DNA of 36,314 bases from UBA11540 sp045531755 (GCA_045531755.1 JAZSEP010000015.1:1-36314); one strand, 5' to 3'; shown: positions 24,516 to 33,077, counted from the first letter of the stretch. A program made the numbers and translations. Notes: generated from the sequence alone by a model not told the origin.

Positions 24516-24991
24516 GGACAGCGGTTTGCCCCGGAAGCTTTGACCCGGTAACCAAAGGACATCTTGATATTATAAAGAGAGCATCGGGGCTCTTCGACAA
24601 GGTAATAGTTCTTGTGGTTGTAAATCCCGACAAAAAACCCTCTTTTACAGTTGAAGAGAGGGTGGAACAGCTCAAAAAGGTAACCGCAATGCTTCCAAAC
24701 GTAGAGGTGGACAGCTTCAGCGGACTTCTTGCGGACTACCTTCGTTCTACGGGCGCGTGCGCGATAGTAAAAGGACTTCGTGCGGTGTCTGACTTTGAGT
24801 ATGAATTTCAGATGGCGCTCACAAACCGTAAGCTCAACCCTTATGCAGAAACCGTGTTCTTGAATACGGCAGCTGAAAATATGTACCTCAGCTCGAGTAT
24901 GGTAAAGCAGATTGCAAGGTTCGGCGGAGACATCTCATCCTTCGTTCCGAGTGAAATATACAGCGAAGTCAAAGAAAGATTATGCAAATAA
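24512..24991 (+). CDS. coaD: Phosphopantetheine adenylyltransferase
   Basis: 159 residues, the usual length. It catalyses ATP + 4'-phosphopantetheine to dephospho-CoA in CoA biosynthesis. The nucleotidyltransferase motif GSFDPVTKGHLDII (T/HxGH) is at about 8-21, with KGLRAVSDFEYE near 87 and the YLSSSMVKQIA motif near 125. The start overlaps rsmD by 4 bp. Confidence 0.97.
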   Translation: MRTAVCPGSFDPVTKGHLDIIKRASGLFDKVIVLVVVNPDKKPSFTVEERVEQLKKVTAMLPNVEVDSFSGLLADYLRSTGACAIVKGLRAVSDFEYEFQMALTNRKLNPYAETVFLNTAAENMYLSSSMVKQIARFGGDISSFVPSEIYSEVKERLCK

Positions 24992-25010
24992 TTTTGGGGA
25001 GGACAGTCAA

Positions 25011-25469
25011 ATGACCATCGAAACCATTCTTGATACCATCGACGAAATGCTTGAAAAATCTTGGGGCGTTCCGCTTTCCGGCGGAAAATGCGTTGTGGAT
25101 GCCGAAAAGATTAGGGACCTCATCGACGAGGTGCGCCTCAATCTTCCCTCCGATCTCAAGCAGGCAAAGGCAGTAGTTGCTGACCGCAACAACATACTTC
25201 TCAACGCGAGAAACGAGGCAGAGGGAATCATCAAGCGCGCAGAGGAGAGAGCAAAGGCTCTCGTTGCCGAGGAAGAGATAGTTCGCGTAGCAAATGAAAA
25301 GGCTACCGAAACCCTCAATATTGCACAGGCAAAGTCCAAGGAGATGCGTCAGGCGGCATTTGACTTCTCCGAGGATATGCTCCAGAAGATTGAAAAGGCT
25401 GCAACCGAGTGCCTCGGAAGCATCAAGGAAACAAGACAGGCTCTCAAAAATACAAAAATAGCAAAATAA
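25011..25469 (+). CDS. Conserved coiled-coil protein (ATP synthase b/E-subunit-like), unknown function
   Basis: 152 residues, no membrane segment. The first 45 residues (I-L-D-T-I-D-E-M-L...V-P-L-S-G-G-K-C-V-V-D-A) look like a short globular head. Residues about 50-145 form a highly charged Ala/Glu/Lys/Arg coiled coil with a heptad feel (RAEERAKALVAEEEIVR). Such proteins are often labelled ATPase or V-type ATPase subunit H by weak similarity; nothing in the sequence supports catalysis. DivIVA-like scaffolds are another possibility. It begins 19 bp after coaD at the ATG at 25011 with GGGGAGG upstream, and ends the operon before a terminator. Confidence 0.78.
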   Translation: MTIETILDTIDEMLEKSWGVPLSGGKCVVDAEKIRDLIDEVRLNLPSDLKQAKAVVADRNNILLNARNEAEGIIKRAEERAKALVAEEEIVRVANEKATETLNIAQAKSKEMRQAAFDFSEDMLQKIEKAATECLGSIKETRQALKNTKIAK

Positions 25470-25471
25470 AC

Positions 25472-25503
25472 AAACGGGCAAAGCCAATCGGCTTTGCCCG
25501 TTT
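25472..25503. terminator. Bidirectional terminator between the coiled-coil gene and ybaK
   Basis: A perfect 14-bp stem (25472-25485 with 25490-25503, loop AATC), ending in T residues on the plus strand and in TTTGTTTATTTT on the minus strand. It lies between convergent genes ending at 25469 and 25518. Confidence 0.93.
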
Positions 25504-25517
25504 AATATATATAGCAA

Positions 25518-25991
25518 CTACATCGTAATTTCTGCAAATTCCGCCCTGCACACCCTTGCGAGCTCCTTTGGCGAAACAAAAACCTGTGCTCCTATCTTTC
25601 CGGCACTCACGTAGATTGAATCAAGATTCTGCGCCGAACAATCAATAAACGTCGGGAACAGCTTTTTCATTCCAACGGGGGAACAGCCGCCGCGTATGTA
25701 GCCCGTCACCTTGTTGATGTCGCTCACGGGAATCATCGCAACAGACTTTTCGCCTGCCGCCCTTGCCGCTTTTTTGAGGTCAAGCTCACAGCAAACGGGA
25801 ATCACAAAAACGAAATATCCGCCGCCCGCGCCCTTTGTTACGAGGGTTTTGAAGACAACCTTCTCGTCTGCGCCAATCTTTGCGGCAATGGAATTTCCGT
25901 CAATCAGCCCGTCGTCGTGACCGTATTCCTGCGCGGTATAGGAAACTTTTTCGCGGTCTAAAATCCGCATTGCGTTAGTCTTGACAGCCAC
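25518..25991 (-). CDS. ybaK: Cys-tRNA(Pro)/Cys-tRNA(Cys) deacylase, YbaK/EbsC family
   Basis: 157 residues, cytosolic. YbaK removes cysteine mischarged onto tRNA-Pro. Seen: opening KTNAMRILD, the HDDGLIDGNSIA stretch, VFKTLV with the functional Lys (about 48) and GYIRGGCSPVGMKK near residue 97, a family hallmark. The length is typical. It starts 3 bp after the stop of the ThyX-like gene, so it is the last gene of the recG operon, followed by the shared terminator. Confidence 0.95.
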   Translation of the reverse strand: MAVKTNAMRILDREKVSYTAQEYGHDDGLIDGNSIAAKIGADEKVVFKTLVTKGAGGGYFVFVIPVCCELDLKKAARAAGEKSVAMIPVSDINKVTGYIRGGCSPVGMKKLFPTFIDCSAQNLDSIYVSAGKIGAQVFVSPKELARVCRAEFAEITM

Positions 25992-25994
25992 GGA

Positions 25995-26618
25995 TTAACC
26001 CTCTTTCACAAGAATCATAACGTCTGCATAGGGGAGAGCCTTCACCCAATCGCAGAAAACGTGCCACTCGTCAAGCTTGTGCGTTTTTCTTGCATAGTAC
26101 ATCGAAATGAGATTCTCATAATTCATAGTGCAGGTGCGCATCTGATTATAGCTCGAAGGCAAAAGCTGAATGATATCGTACCAAATCTGCTTGTCCTTTG
26201 TTTCGAGATACTTGAGTCGTAGCTCCTCAAGCTTGTCGATAACGGTCTGCATAAATGCGAGGGAATCCTCGTCCAATTTGTCACAGCTAAAATCCGAGAG
26301 CTCGAACTTTTTGCTTGTTACCTTGTGCATTGTGCTTGTGGAGTTGGCGACCGTAGCCACCTTGTACGTGTCATATTCCTTCCACCAATAAAGCGGTGCC
26401 GTGATATCAACCGATACAAAAATCTGACGGATAAACTTTCTGTGGTCGCTTCCTGCAGAGCAAAGACGGCGGGCAAGAGAAAGGTCGTTTTCGCCCAATA
26501 TGAAATTACCGTTCTCGTCAGTGAAGCTGTCCATCTTGTCCCAGCTGTTGAGCGGGTTTCTCGCTCCTCTGACAGCGTTTTCGAAATTCAGAACCGAGGT
26601 TCTTTCCAATTTAATCAT
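25995..26618 (-). CDS. ThyX-like protein lacking the flavin-dependent thymidylate synthase signature
   Basis: 207 residues, cytosolic. By eye it aligns along its length with ThyX. VSVDITAPLYWWKEYD (about 69-83) sits where ThyX has FHVKAPIFVARQW. The next residues TYKVATVAN (84-92) replace the RHRxxSxNE signature. Further on, IIQLLPSSYN and TCTMNYENLISMYYARK match the ThyX LPLNLYT and TVNARSLxxFLxLR stretches, while the closing AQWEI reads KLDEW. The catalytic flavin and dUMP-binding positions are thus mostly changed, so thymidylate synthesis is unlikely. Similar proteins, as I recall, occur in gut Firmicutes and phages without assigned function. It has an AAAGGAG site, follows recG by 28 bp and precedes ybaK by 3 bp. 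Confidence 0.7.
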   Translation of the reverse strand: MIKLERTSVLNFENAVRGARNPLNSWDKMDSFTDENGNFILGENDLSLARRLCSAGSDHRKFIRQIFVSVDITAPLYWWKEYDTYKVATVANSTSTMHKVTSKKFELSDFSCDKLDEDSLAFMQTVIDKLEELRLKYLETKDKQIWYDIIQLLPSSYNQMRTCTMNYENLISMYYARKTHKLDEWHVFCDWVKALPYADVMILVKEG

Positions 26619-26646
26619 CGTGCCACACTCCTTTATATATAGGATA

Positions 26647-28680
26647 TCAGTTGTTGATTATATTTTCAAGCATAGAATTCACTTTTACCCTCAGATATTT
26701 TGTACTGTTCCCCGAAAGGTCGGGGTCGGCGGAGAGAATGTCGGCGCTTGCGGCCTTTGCAAGCCCCACAAGCTCTCGGTCGGTATACATACCCTCAAGT
26801 TTGAGAGAGGGGAGTCCGTGCTGACGAACACCGATAAGGTCGCCTGCACCTCTGAGGTTTAGATCCTCTTCCGCAATCTTAAATCCGTCGGTACAGCTTT
26901 TCATAACCTTGAGTCTTTCGCCCGAGTCGCCCGAAAGACTGTTGCTCACAAGAATACAATAGGACTTGTGCTCGCCTCTGCCAACCCTTCCGCGAAGCTG
27001 ATGAAGCTGTGAAAGACCAAACCGTTCCGCGTTTTCAATCATCATAATAACAGCGTTTGGAACGTCTACACCAACCTCAACGACGGTGGTGCAAACCAAA
27101 AGGTCGGTCTTGCCGTCGCGGAAATCCGCCATAACGGCATCCTTTTCTGCCCCCTTCATCTTTCCGTGAAGAACAGAAATTCTTATGTCGGGGATTGCCT
27201 TTCCAAGTTCCTTTGCATACTCGGTAACCGACAAAAGCTCGGACGGCTCGCCCTCGTCGTTTTCGATAAGCGGACAAACGATATACGCCTGCCTGCCCTC
27301 TTTTATGCGGTCTTTGATAAAGCCAAAGGCTCTTTCGCGCTTCGGCGGGTCGATGAGAAGGGTTTCAATCGGGGTTCTTCCCTTTGGAAGCTCGTCTATG
27401 ATTGACAGGTCCAAATCGCCGTAGATGATTAGCGACAGCGTCCTTGGAATCGGTGTGGCGGACATAACCATAGTGTGCGGATCACAGCCTTTTTCCGAGA
27501 GGACAGCCCTCTGGCCAACGCCGAATCGGTGTTGCTCGTCGGTGATAACGAGCGCCGGATTTTTGAAGGTGACCTTTCCTGTTATCAGCGCGTGCGTGCC
27601 GATAATAAAATCTATTTCACCGCTTTCAAGCCCTGCAAGTACAGACTTTTTCTGCGAAGCCTTCATCGAGCCCGTTAGAAGTCCTACCTTGATTCCAAGC
27701 GGAGAAAGCAGCTTTTCCATCGTCTTTGAATGCTGTACTGCAAGAATCTCGGTGGGCGCCATCATAGCCGCCTGATATCCGCTCCTGCAACAGCAGAAAG
27801 CCGTGGCAGCGGCAACCAGTGTCTTTCCCGAACCGACGTCGCCCTGTATGAGCCTGTTCATAGGTACCGTCTTTTGCATATCCAAAACGCAATCGTCAAT
27901 CGCGCGCTTTTGTGCATTGGTCGGAACAAAGGGCAGACTTTCATAAAACTCACTAAGGTCGGTTTTCTTTATAGAATGTGAAACCAGGCGGTTGTTCGAG
28001 TTTCTCAGCCTGTTGAGCGCCAATTGAACAATCAGCAATTCTTCAAAGCACAGCCTGCGCCTTGCCTCGTTGAGAGCCTGTGGGTCCTGAGGAAAATGGA
28101 TGTTTTTGAGCGCGTATGAAATATGACAAAGATGGTACTTTTCCCGTATTTCAGCAGGCAGATAGTCGTTTACCGAATTGTCAACCAGCCGAAGCGCCTC
28201 GCGCACGTTCGTGCTGACGGCATTTGAAGTAAGCCCCGAGGTCAGCCGGTAAACAGCCTTCATCGGAGTGTCGGGGGAGTAGGGGATAATCATAGGCGAG
28301 ATCATCTCTCTGCGCCTGCCCACCGTGCGAAGCTTGCCGTAGATGAGATATTCTTCCCCCACGCTTATCGCATCGAAGGCGAAGGATTGATTGAAAAGAG
28401 TGATGTATATCCTCGAGCTTTCGTCAAAGGCATCAATTTTATATACGGTCATGCCTTTTCTCACACGTCTTGGCACCTGTTTTGAAACCACGTGCACCTT
28501 AAGACAGCAAGGGGTGTCGTCGGGACAGGAAATGGCAAATTTAACGTCTGTTACGTCGAGATAGCTCCTCGGATAGAAATACAAAAGGTCGCCGATGGTG
28601 TCAACGCCTAATTTTCGGTATAAAGCGGCTCGTTTCGCACCGATTCCGCGAAGCTCCTGTATGTCGCTTTTGCTGTTCAA
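26647..28680 (-). CDS. recG: ATP-dependent DNA helicase RecG
   Basis: About 677 residues. RecG remodels stalled forks and Holliday junctions. Order: the wedge/OB domain with DIQELRGIGAKRAALYRKLGV and DLLYFYPRSYLD at the start; Walker A GDVGSGKTL (about 281); the DEQH box ITDEQHRFGVGQR; SATPIPRTL; and the C-terminal VVEVGVDVPNA and LHQLRGRVGRG motifs. The start is uncertain. A GTG at 28692 lies directly on the ribosome site (GGGAGGTG) with no spacing, so the TTG at 28680, 11 nt further on, is preferred. Promoter at 28718-28746. The ThyX-like gene and ybaK follow closely. Confidence 0.95.
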   Translation of the reverse strand: MNSKSDIQELRGIGAKRAALYRKLGVDTIGDLLYFYPRSYLDVTDVKFAISCPDDTPCCLKVHVVSKQVPRRVRKGMTVYKIDAFDESSRIYITLFNQSFAFDAISVGEEYLIYGKLRTVGRRREMISPMIIPYSPDTPMKAVYRLTSGLTSNAVSTNVREALRLVDNSVNDYLPAEIREKYHLCHISYALKNIHFPQDPQALNEARRRLCFEELLIVQLALNRLRNSNNRLVSHSIKKTDLSEFYESLPFVPTNAQKRAIDDCVLDMQKTVPMNRLIQGDVGSGKTLVAAATAFCCCRSGYQAAMMAPTEILAVQHSKTMEKLLSPLGIKVGLLTGSMKASQKKSVLAGLESGEIDFIIGTHALITGKVTFKNPALVITDEQHRFGVGQRAVLSEKGCDPHTMVMSATPIPRTLSLIIYGDLDLSIIDELPKGRTPIETLLIDPPKRERAFGFIKDRIKEGRQAYIVCPLIENDEGEPSELLSVTEYAKELGKAIPDIRISVLHGKMKGAEKDAVMADFRDGKTDLLVCTTVVEVGVDVPNAVIMMIENAERFGLSQLHQLRGRVGRGEHKSYCILVSNSLSGDSGERLKVMKSCTDGFKIAEEDLNLRGAGDLIGVRQHGLPSLKLEGMYTDRELVGLAKAASADILSADPDLSGNSTKYLRVKVNSMLENIINN

Positions 28681-28717
28681 ACCACACTGCACCTCCCTAA
28701 ATCCGTCTACTCAGATC

Positions 28718-28746
28718 ATTATACCACTTTCTGTACGATTTTACAA
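28718..28746 (-). promoter_or_regulatory. SigmaA-type promoter of recG
   Basis: Minus strand TTGTAA (28741-28746), 17-bp spacer, perfect TATAAT (28718-28723). The AT-rich space from here to 28897 holds no gene; a weaker plus-strand pair (TTGACT at 28759, TTTAAT at 28782) is also seen there. Confidence 0.75.
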
Positions 28747-28897
28747 TTACCGCTATTTTTGACTTGTGCAAAATAACATTGTTTAATTTGTACATCGAAA
28801 GACGAAGAGTTTTGGTTATAAATAACGGATTTTTTGTAAATTTTATGCTAAAATAGCGAAAATCTAACTTTTTCTGCAAAAATTCTGAAAAAAATTC

Positions 28898-28926
28898 TTG
28901 CAAAATTCTAACAAATTGTGTAAAAT
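28898..28926 (+). promoter_or_regulatory. Promoter of the CdaR/PucR-type regulator gene
   Basis: TTGCAA (28898-28903), 17-bp spacer, TAAAAT (28921-28926), 43 bp before the chosen start codon. Confidence 0.6.
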
Positions 28927-28969
28927 GGATAAATAGGAAGATATAGATTATTGAAATGAGGTCGTGACA

Positions 28970-30055
28970 GTGTCCAACAGGTTGTTTCAAGGCGTAGTTC
29001 ATCAGATGAAAGAAGCTATAGACAGAGTTGTCGGTGTGGTAGACGAAACATCGGCTGTAATGGCTTGCAGTGAGCTTTCGAAAATAGGAGAAACCAACGA
29101 TTTCGTAGCTTTTTCTATTGCAGAGTCAAAGGAAACCTTTGTCTGTGAGGGCTATACATATCGCACCTTCGGTGCAAAGACAAAACCAGAGTATGCCGTT
29201 TTTGTTGAGGGTACCGACGAAGCTGCAGAAAAGTATGCAGGACTTCTTGCGGTTTCAATGACAAAGATAAAGCAATACTATGACGAGAAGTATGACAGAA
29301 ACAACTTCATAAAGAACGTCATCCTCGACAACATTCTTCCGGGTGACATCTACGTCAAGGCAAGAGAGTTGCACTTCAATTCCGAGGCTACCAGAGTGGC
29401 ATTCCTCGTCAGGATAATGTCCACAAACGACATCTCGGCATTTGACGTTATACAGAACCTCTTCCCCGACAAGCAGAAGGATTTTGTCTTCACGATAAGC
29501 GAGTCTGACCTTGTACTCATAAAGGAGATAAAGCCGGGCATCGATTCAAAGGACCTCGAGAAGCTTGCCCGTTCTATAGTTGACACACTCGGCAGTGAAT
29601 TCTATACCCGCGTTGTCGTTGGCATAGGAAGTGCCGTAACAGGCATCAAAGAGCTTGCCCGCTCCTTCAAGGAAGCACAGGTAGCGCTTGAAGTCGGCAA
29701 GGTGTTCGACACCGAAAAGTCCATCGTACCCTACGAAACTCTCGGCATCGCAAGACTTATCTATCAGCTTCCCACAACCCTTTGTGAAGCATTCCTCCAC
29801 GAGGTATTCAAGAAGGGCTCTATCGACAACCTCGACCACGAAACGTTGTTCACAATACAGAAGTTCTTCGAGAACAACCTCAACGTTTCTGAAACATCAA
29901 GAAAATTGTTCGTGCACAGAAATACGCTTGTGTATAGAATTGAAAAGATTAAAAAGCTCACAGGGCTTGACCTGCGTGAATTTGACCACGCTATCGTATT
30001 CAAGGTAGCGCTGATGGTCAAAAAGTACCTCGCGGCAAATCCCGTGAAGTATTGA
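28970..30055 (+). CDS. CdaR/PucR-type transcriptional regulator (C-terminal helix-turn-helix)
   Basis: 361 residues, cytosolic. The C-terminal part is typical of PucR/CdaR regulators: a GGDEF-like middle region (about 170-250, with VVVGIGSAV and the SFKEAQVALEVGK helix) and a terminal HTH (about 295-350) with FFENNLNVSETSRKLFVHRN followed by TLVYRIEKIKKLTGLDLR. The N-terminal 130 residues are a sensor-like region I cannot name. The start is the GTG at 28970: GAGG is 8 nt upstream, while the GTG at 28964 is only 2 nt away. It precedes ftsEX by about 97 bp with only a weak hairpin between, so it may be cotranscribed with the division genes. The effector is unknown. Confidence 0.88.
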   Translation: MSNRLFQGVVHQMKEAIDRVVGVVDETSAVMACSELSKIGETNDFVAFSIAESKETFVCEGYTYRTFGAKTKPEYAVFVEGTDEAAEKYAGLLAVSMTKIKQYYDEKYDRNNFIKNVILDNILPGDIYVKARELHFNSEATRVAFLVRIMSTNDISAFDVIQNLFPDKQKDFVFTISESDLVLIKEIKPGIDSKDLEKLARSIVDTLGSEFYTRVVVGIGSAVTGIKELARSFKEAQVALEVGKVFDTEKSIVPYETLGIARLIYQLPTTLCEAFLHEVFKKGSIDNLDHETLFTIQKFFENNLNVSETSRKLFVHRNTLVYRIEKIKKLTGLDLREFDHAIVFKVALMVKKYLAANPVKY

Positions 30056-30081
30056 TGACAGCACGACGAAACAGACATAAC

Positions 30082-30105
30082 GAAACAGGACTCAGGTCTT
30101 GTTTC
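30082..30105 (+). terminator. Weak hairpin between the regulator gene and ftsE
   Basis: Stem GAAACAGGAC (30082-30091) and GTCTTGTTTC (30096-30105) with one G-T pair and a loop of 4, no U-tract. Probably an attenuator or stabilising stem rather than a full terminator. Confidence 0.35.
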
Positions 30106-30152
30106 TTGTCTTGAATGGGACAAATCAAGAAAAAGAAAAAGGCGGTGTACCC

Positions 30153-30824
30153 TTGATTAAGTTCAGAAACGTCACAAAGCAATATCCCAACGGCACAAAA
30201 GCCCTTGAGGACGTTAGCATTGATATTGAAAAAGGCGAGTTCGTGTTTGTCGTCGGAGCTTCGGGCGCAGGAAAAAGCACCTTTTTAAAGCTCATAATGC
30301 GCGAGGAAAAAGCAAGCTCCGGAACTATAGAGGTAAACGGATATAACCTCAACCGTTTGAAGCACAGAAAAATTCCCGAATACCGCCGCTCAATCGGTAT
30401 GGTTTTTCAGGATTTCAAGCTCATTCCTACGATGAACGTGTATGATAACGTTGCGTTCGCTTTGCGCGTGACCGACGTTTCGCCAAGAGATATAAAACGC
30501 CGTGTTCCCTACGTTCTGGGCCTTGTCGGATTGAGCAAAAAGGAAAAAGCAATGCCCGACGAGCTCTCGGGCGGTGAACAGCAAAGAGTTGCGCTTGCAA
30601 GAGCGCTTGTAAATAATCCCCAGCTTCTCATCGCGGACGAGCCTACGGGAAATATCGACCCTGAAATGTCGCTCGAGATAGTAGAGCTTCTGACCGAAAT
30701 CAACAACTGCGGAACCACGATAATTATGGTTACCCACGAACACGATCTGGTACATAAATTCAACAAACGCGTAATTACTATAGATAAGGGAGAGGTCATC
30801 GCAGACGCTCCCGAAAAGGAGTAA
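30153..30824 (+). CDS. ftsE: Cell division ATP-binding protein FtsE
   Basis: 223 residues. The ABC ATPase of the FtsEX complex that activates peptidoglycan hydrolases at the septum. Walker A GASGAGKST (35-43), Q-loop VFQDFKLI, signature LSGGEQQRVALARAL, Walker B LLIADEPTGNID and the H-loop VTHEHD are all present. The start is a TTG at 30153 (M-I-K-F-R-N-V-T-K-Q-Y, the usual FtsE opening), with AAGGCGG 7 nt upstream; no ATG is available nearby in a sensible frame position. It is followed by ftsX 2 bp later. Confidence 0.96.
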   Translation: MIKFRNVTKQYPNGTKALEDVSIDIEKGEFVFVVGASGAGKSTFLKLIMREEKASSGTIEVNGYNLNRLKHRKIPEYRRSIGMVFQDFKLIPTMNVYDNVAFALRVTDVSPRDIKRRVPYVLGLVGLSKKEKAMPDELSGGEQQRVALARALVNNPQLLIADEPTGNIDPEMSLEIVELLTEINNCGTTIIMVTHEHDLVHKFNKRVITIDKGEVIADAPEKE

Positions 30825-30826
30825 AT

Positions 30827-31741
30827 ATGAAAGCGAGTGCATTCGGCTATCTTTTCAAGGAAGGCGCGCGAAGCCTTTGGGCAAACCGATGGATGTCGGT
30901 AGCGGCAATCGGCGTGCTCACCGCCTGTCTTTTGCTGGTGGGCGCTTCCACAATGTTTTCACTCAACGTTCGCAATATGATGGACTACGTGGAATCGCAG
31001 AATGAAATAGTCGTCTTCGTAAAGGAAAATGCAACTGACGATGAGATCAAAGAGGTTGAAACGAGCCTCAGAGCTATAGAAAACGTAAATGAGGACAATA
31101 TAAAACTCGTCACAAAGGCAGAGGCGCTTGAAAAGAGAAAGCAGGATTTTGGCGACGATGCATACCTTTTGGATGAATATAACGAGGAAAACAACCCGCT
31201 TCTTGACTCCTTCGTTGTAACGCTCGACGATATTGCGCTTTTGGATGAAAGTGTCCGCGAAATGCAAACGATCAAGCACGTATATTCCGTTTCGGCAACG
31301 AAAGAGGTTGCTTCTGCAATGGTATCACTCAGCAACGTGGTAACCGCCGCAGGCGCAGTAATAGTCATCATTCTCATAATCGTGTCGGCGGTAATTATTT
31401 CAAATACTATCCGCCTCACCATCTTTAACCGTCGGAAAGAGATACATATAATGAAATGTGTTGGCGCAACCGACTTTTTCATTAAGCTCCCGTTCATAAT
31501 CGAGGGCATACTTTTGGGACTCATATCCGCAGCAATATCCTACGGCGTGCTGTGGGCAGTATACGAGTGGATCTACAGCAACCTTTCCGGCGTGTACAGC
31601 TCTTGGTTCTCCGCAATGGTGTCAAGCATCCTTCCGTTCTCTAATTTCGGCGGAACGCTTGCGATCGGATTTTTGGCGGCAGGATTCTGCGTTGGAATTT
31701 TCGGTAGCGGAATCTTCGTAAGAAAACACCTCAGGACGTAA
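30827..31741 (+). CDS. ftsX: Cell division protein FtsX
   Basis: 304 residues, four membrane segments (about 22-45, 170-192, 220-242 and 275-297) with an outer loop of about 120 residues between the first two. The cytosolic head contains the EGARSLWANRWMS motif usual in Gram-positive FtsX. The outer loop (VVFVKENATDDEI...) is where FtsX contacts its hydrolase partner. The C-terminal FtsX domain includes NTIRLTIFNRRKEIHIMKCVGAT. It is tightly linked to ftsE upstream and, 12 bp on, to the coiled-coil M23 peptidase that is its likely partner. Confidence 0.96.
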   Translation: MKASAFGYLFKEGARSLWANRWMSVAAIGVLTACLLLVGASTMFSLNVRNMMDYVESQNEIVVFVKENATDDEIKEVETSLRAIENVNEDNIKLVTKAEALEKRKQDFGDDAYLLDEYNEENNPLLDSFVVTLDDIALLDESVREMQTIKHVYSVSATKEVASAMVSLSNVVTAAGAVIVIILIIVSAVIISNTIRLTIFNRRKEIHIMKCVGATDFFIKLPFIIEGILLGLISAAISYGVLWAVYEWIYSNLSGVYSSWFSAMVSSILPFSNFGGTLAIGFLAAGFCVGIFGSGIFVRKHLRT

Positions 31742-31753
31742 AAGGAGGCTGCT

Positions 31754-32944
31754 ATGAAGAAGATAATAATCAGAATTGTAACCGCTGTGCTTGCGCTTGT
31801 TATGATACTGATGATGGCAGTGCCGTCGTTTATCTCTGCCTTCGCAGAGGAAGACAGTGAGATTTCTTCCCTCGAGGATCAATACAAGGGCCTTCAGGAC
31901 GCTCTGAAGCTGCTTGAAGAAGAGATAAAGCAAACAAACGACAAGCTCACGGATAAAAAAAGCCAGAGAAAAAAGATAAAGAACCAGATTTCTGTAATAC
32001 AGGAGCAGATTGACAACCTCAACGACCGCGTAGAGCTCATCGATGAGAGCATCGAGCTGCAGGAGATAGGAATCGTAAATCTGCAGATGCAGATAGAGGA
32101 CAACTATCAAAAGTTTGAATACCGCCTCAGAGCTGCACAGCTTGCAGGAACGACAACTAACTGGGAGCTTCTCTTCGGTGCAAAGAGCTTTTCCGAATTT
32201 CTTTCCGCAGTAGAAATTATCAAGAGAATGGCACAGTATGACAATGACCTTATAACGAGCCTCAAGCTTGATAAAGAAGCGTTAAGACAGGAACAGGCTT
32301 TGCTCGAAGCAGATAAGGCAGAGGTCGAAGCACTCAAGGAAGAAACACGCGAAAAGCGCAAGGAACTTGACAGTAAATATGCACAGATTCAGGACGATAT
32401 CGACGACCTCAACAGCGAGCTGATGCAGAGCGAGCAGGAAAAAGAAGTCCTTGAATATGACATGAAGGAAATGAAGGCGGAGATTGACAAGCTCTACGAG
32501 GAACTTGAGTTCCAGGAAACCTACGTAGGCGGCGAGTTCCTGTGGCCTTCTGCAACACACACAAAGATAACCAGTAAATACGGCTGGCGCTATTGGAGCA
32601 ACGGCTCAAGCGATTTCCACACAGGAATAGATATCGCGGGAAGCGGTGCATATGGAACCAATATCCTTGCCGCAAACGACGGAATTGTAATATACGTAAA
32701 GAACACCTACGTTCCCGGAAAGGGCTACGGAAAATATCTCATCATCGACCACGGTGGCGGATATTCAACACTCTACGCACATTGCAGCAGTCTTTCTGTA
32801 AAGAAGGGCGATGTGGTAAGCCGCGGCGACGTAATTGCAAAGGTCGGTTCAACAGGAAACTCTACGGGACCGCATATTCACTTTGAGATAAGAGTGGACG
32901 GCAAGGCTCAGGATCCGCTTCTTTGGTTCCCCAACGTAAAATAA
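31754..32944 (+). CDS. EnvC/PcsB-like murein hydrolase or activator: coiled coil plus M23 peptidase
   Basis: 396 residues. A signal peptide (about 1-31, cleavage after AFA) is followed by a long coiled coil (about 35-260, Glu/Lys/Gln-rich with a break near 130-165) and a C-terminal LytM/M23 domain. The zinc ligands are kept: H-x-G-x-D (about 291-295, FHTGIDIA) and H-x-H near 375 (GPHIHFEIR), plus the LYAHCSSL His. Unlike E. coli EnvC, whose LytM site is degenerate, this copy looks catalytically complete, so it could cut peptide cross-links itself. Position directly after ftsEX suggests FtsX controls it through the coiled coil, as known for EnvC and, with a CHAP domain, PcsB. A GGAGG site precedes the ATG. 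Confidence 0.92.
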   Translation: MKKIIIRIVTAVLALVMILMMAVPSFISAFAEEDSEISSLEDQYKGLQDALKLLEEEIKQTNDKLTDKKSQRKKIKNQISVIQEQIDNLNDRVELIDESIELQEIGIVNLQMQIEDNYQKFEYRLRAAQLAGTTTNWELLFGAKSFSEFLSAVEIIKRMAQYDNDLITSLKLDKEALRQEQALLEADKAEVEALKEETREKRKELDSKYAQIQDDIDDLNSELMQSEQEKEVLEYDMKEMKAEIDKLYEELEFQETYVGGEFLWPSATHTKITSKYGWRYWSNGSSDFHTGIDIAGSGAYGTNILAANDGIVIYVKNTYVPGKGYGKYLIIDHGGGYSTLYAHCSSLSVKKGDVVSRGDVIAKVGSTGNSTGPHIHFEIRVDGKAQDPLLWFPNVK

Positions 32945-32981
32945 TATCACCCAGGGTAGAAACGTTTCTTCACAATAATTC

Positions 32982-33018
32982 TTTTAACACACCTGCAAAG
33001 GTGTGTTAAAATATATTT
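32982..33018 (+). terminator. Terminator of the ftsEX-M23 operon
   Basis: A perfect 13-bp stem (32982-32994 with 32999-33011, loop GCAA) starting about 38 bp after the stop, followed by a T-rich but broken tail (TATATTT). Confidence 0.75.
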
Positions 33019-33031
33019 CAAAAGATAAGCG

Positions 33032-33037
33032 TATAAT
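33032..33037 (+). promoter_or_regulatory. -10 element of a promoter for the S41 protease gene
   Basis: Perfect TATAAT 41 bp upstream of the start codon. No good -35 hexamer is seen at the right distance, so this is tentative. Confidence 0.45.
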
Positions 33038-33077
33038 AGACATAAAGTGACCTCATTGCAGTTTGAAGGAGAATTAA

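Noticed and set aside
28747..28897. AT-rich intergenic stretch, considered as a small RNA gene
   Set aside because: Only a weak promoter-like pair is seen, with no stable stem or terminator behind it.
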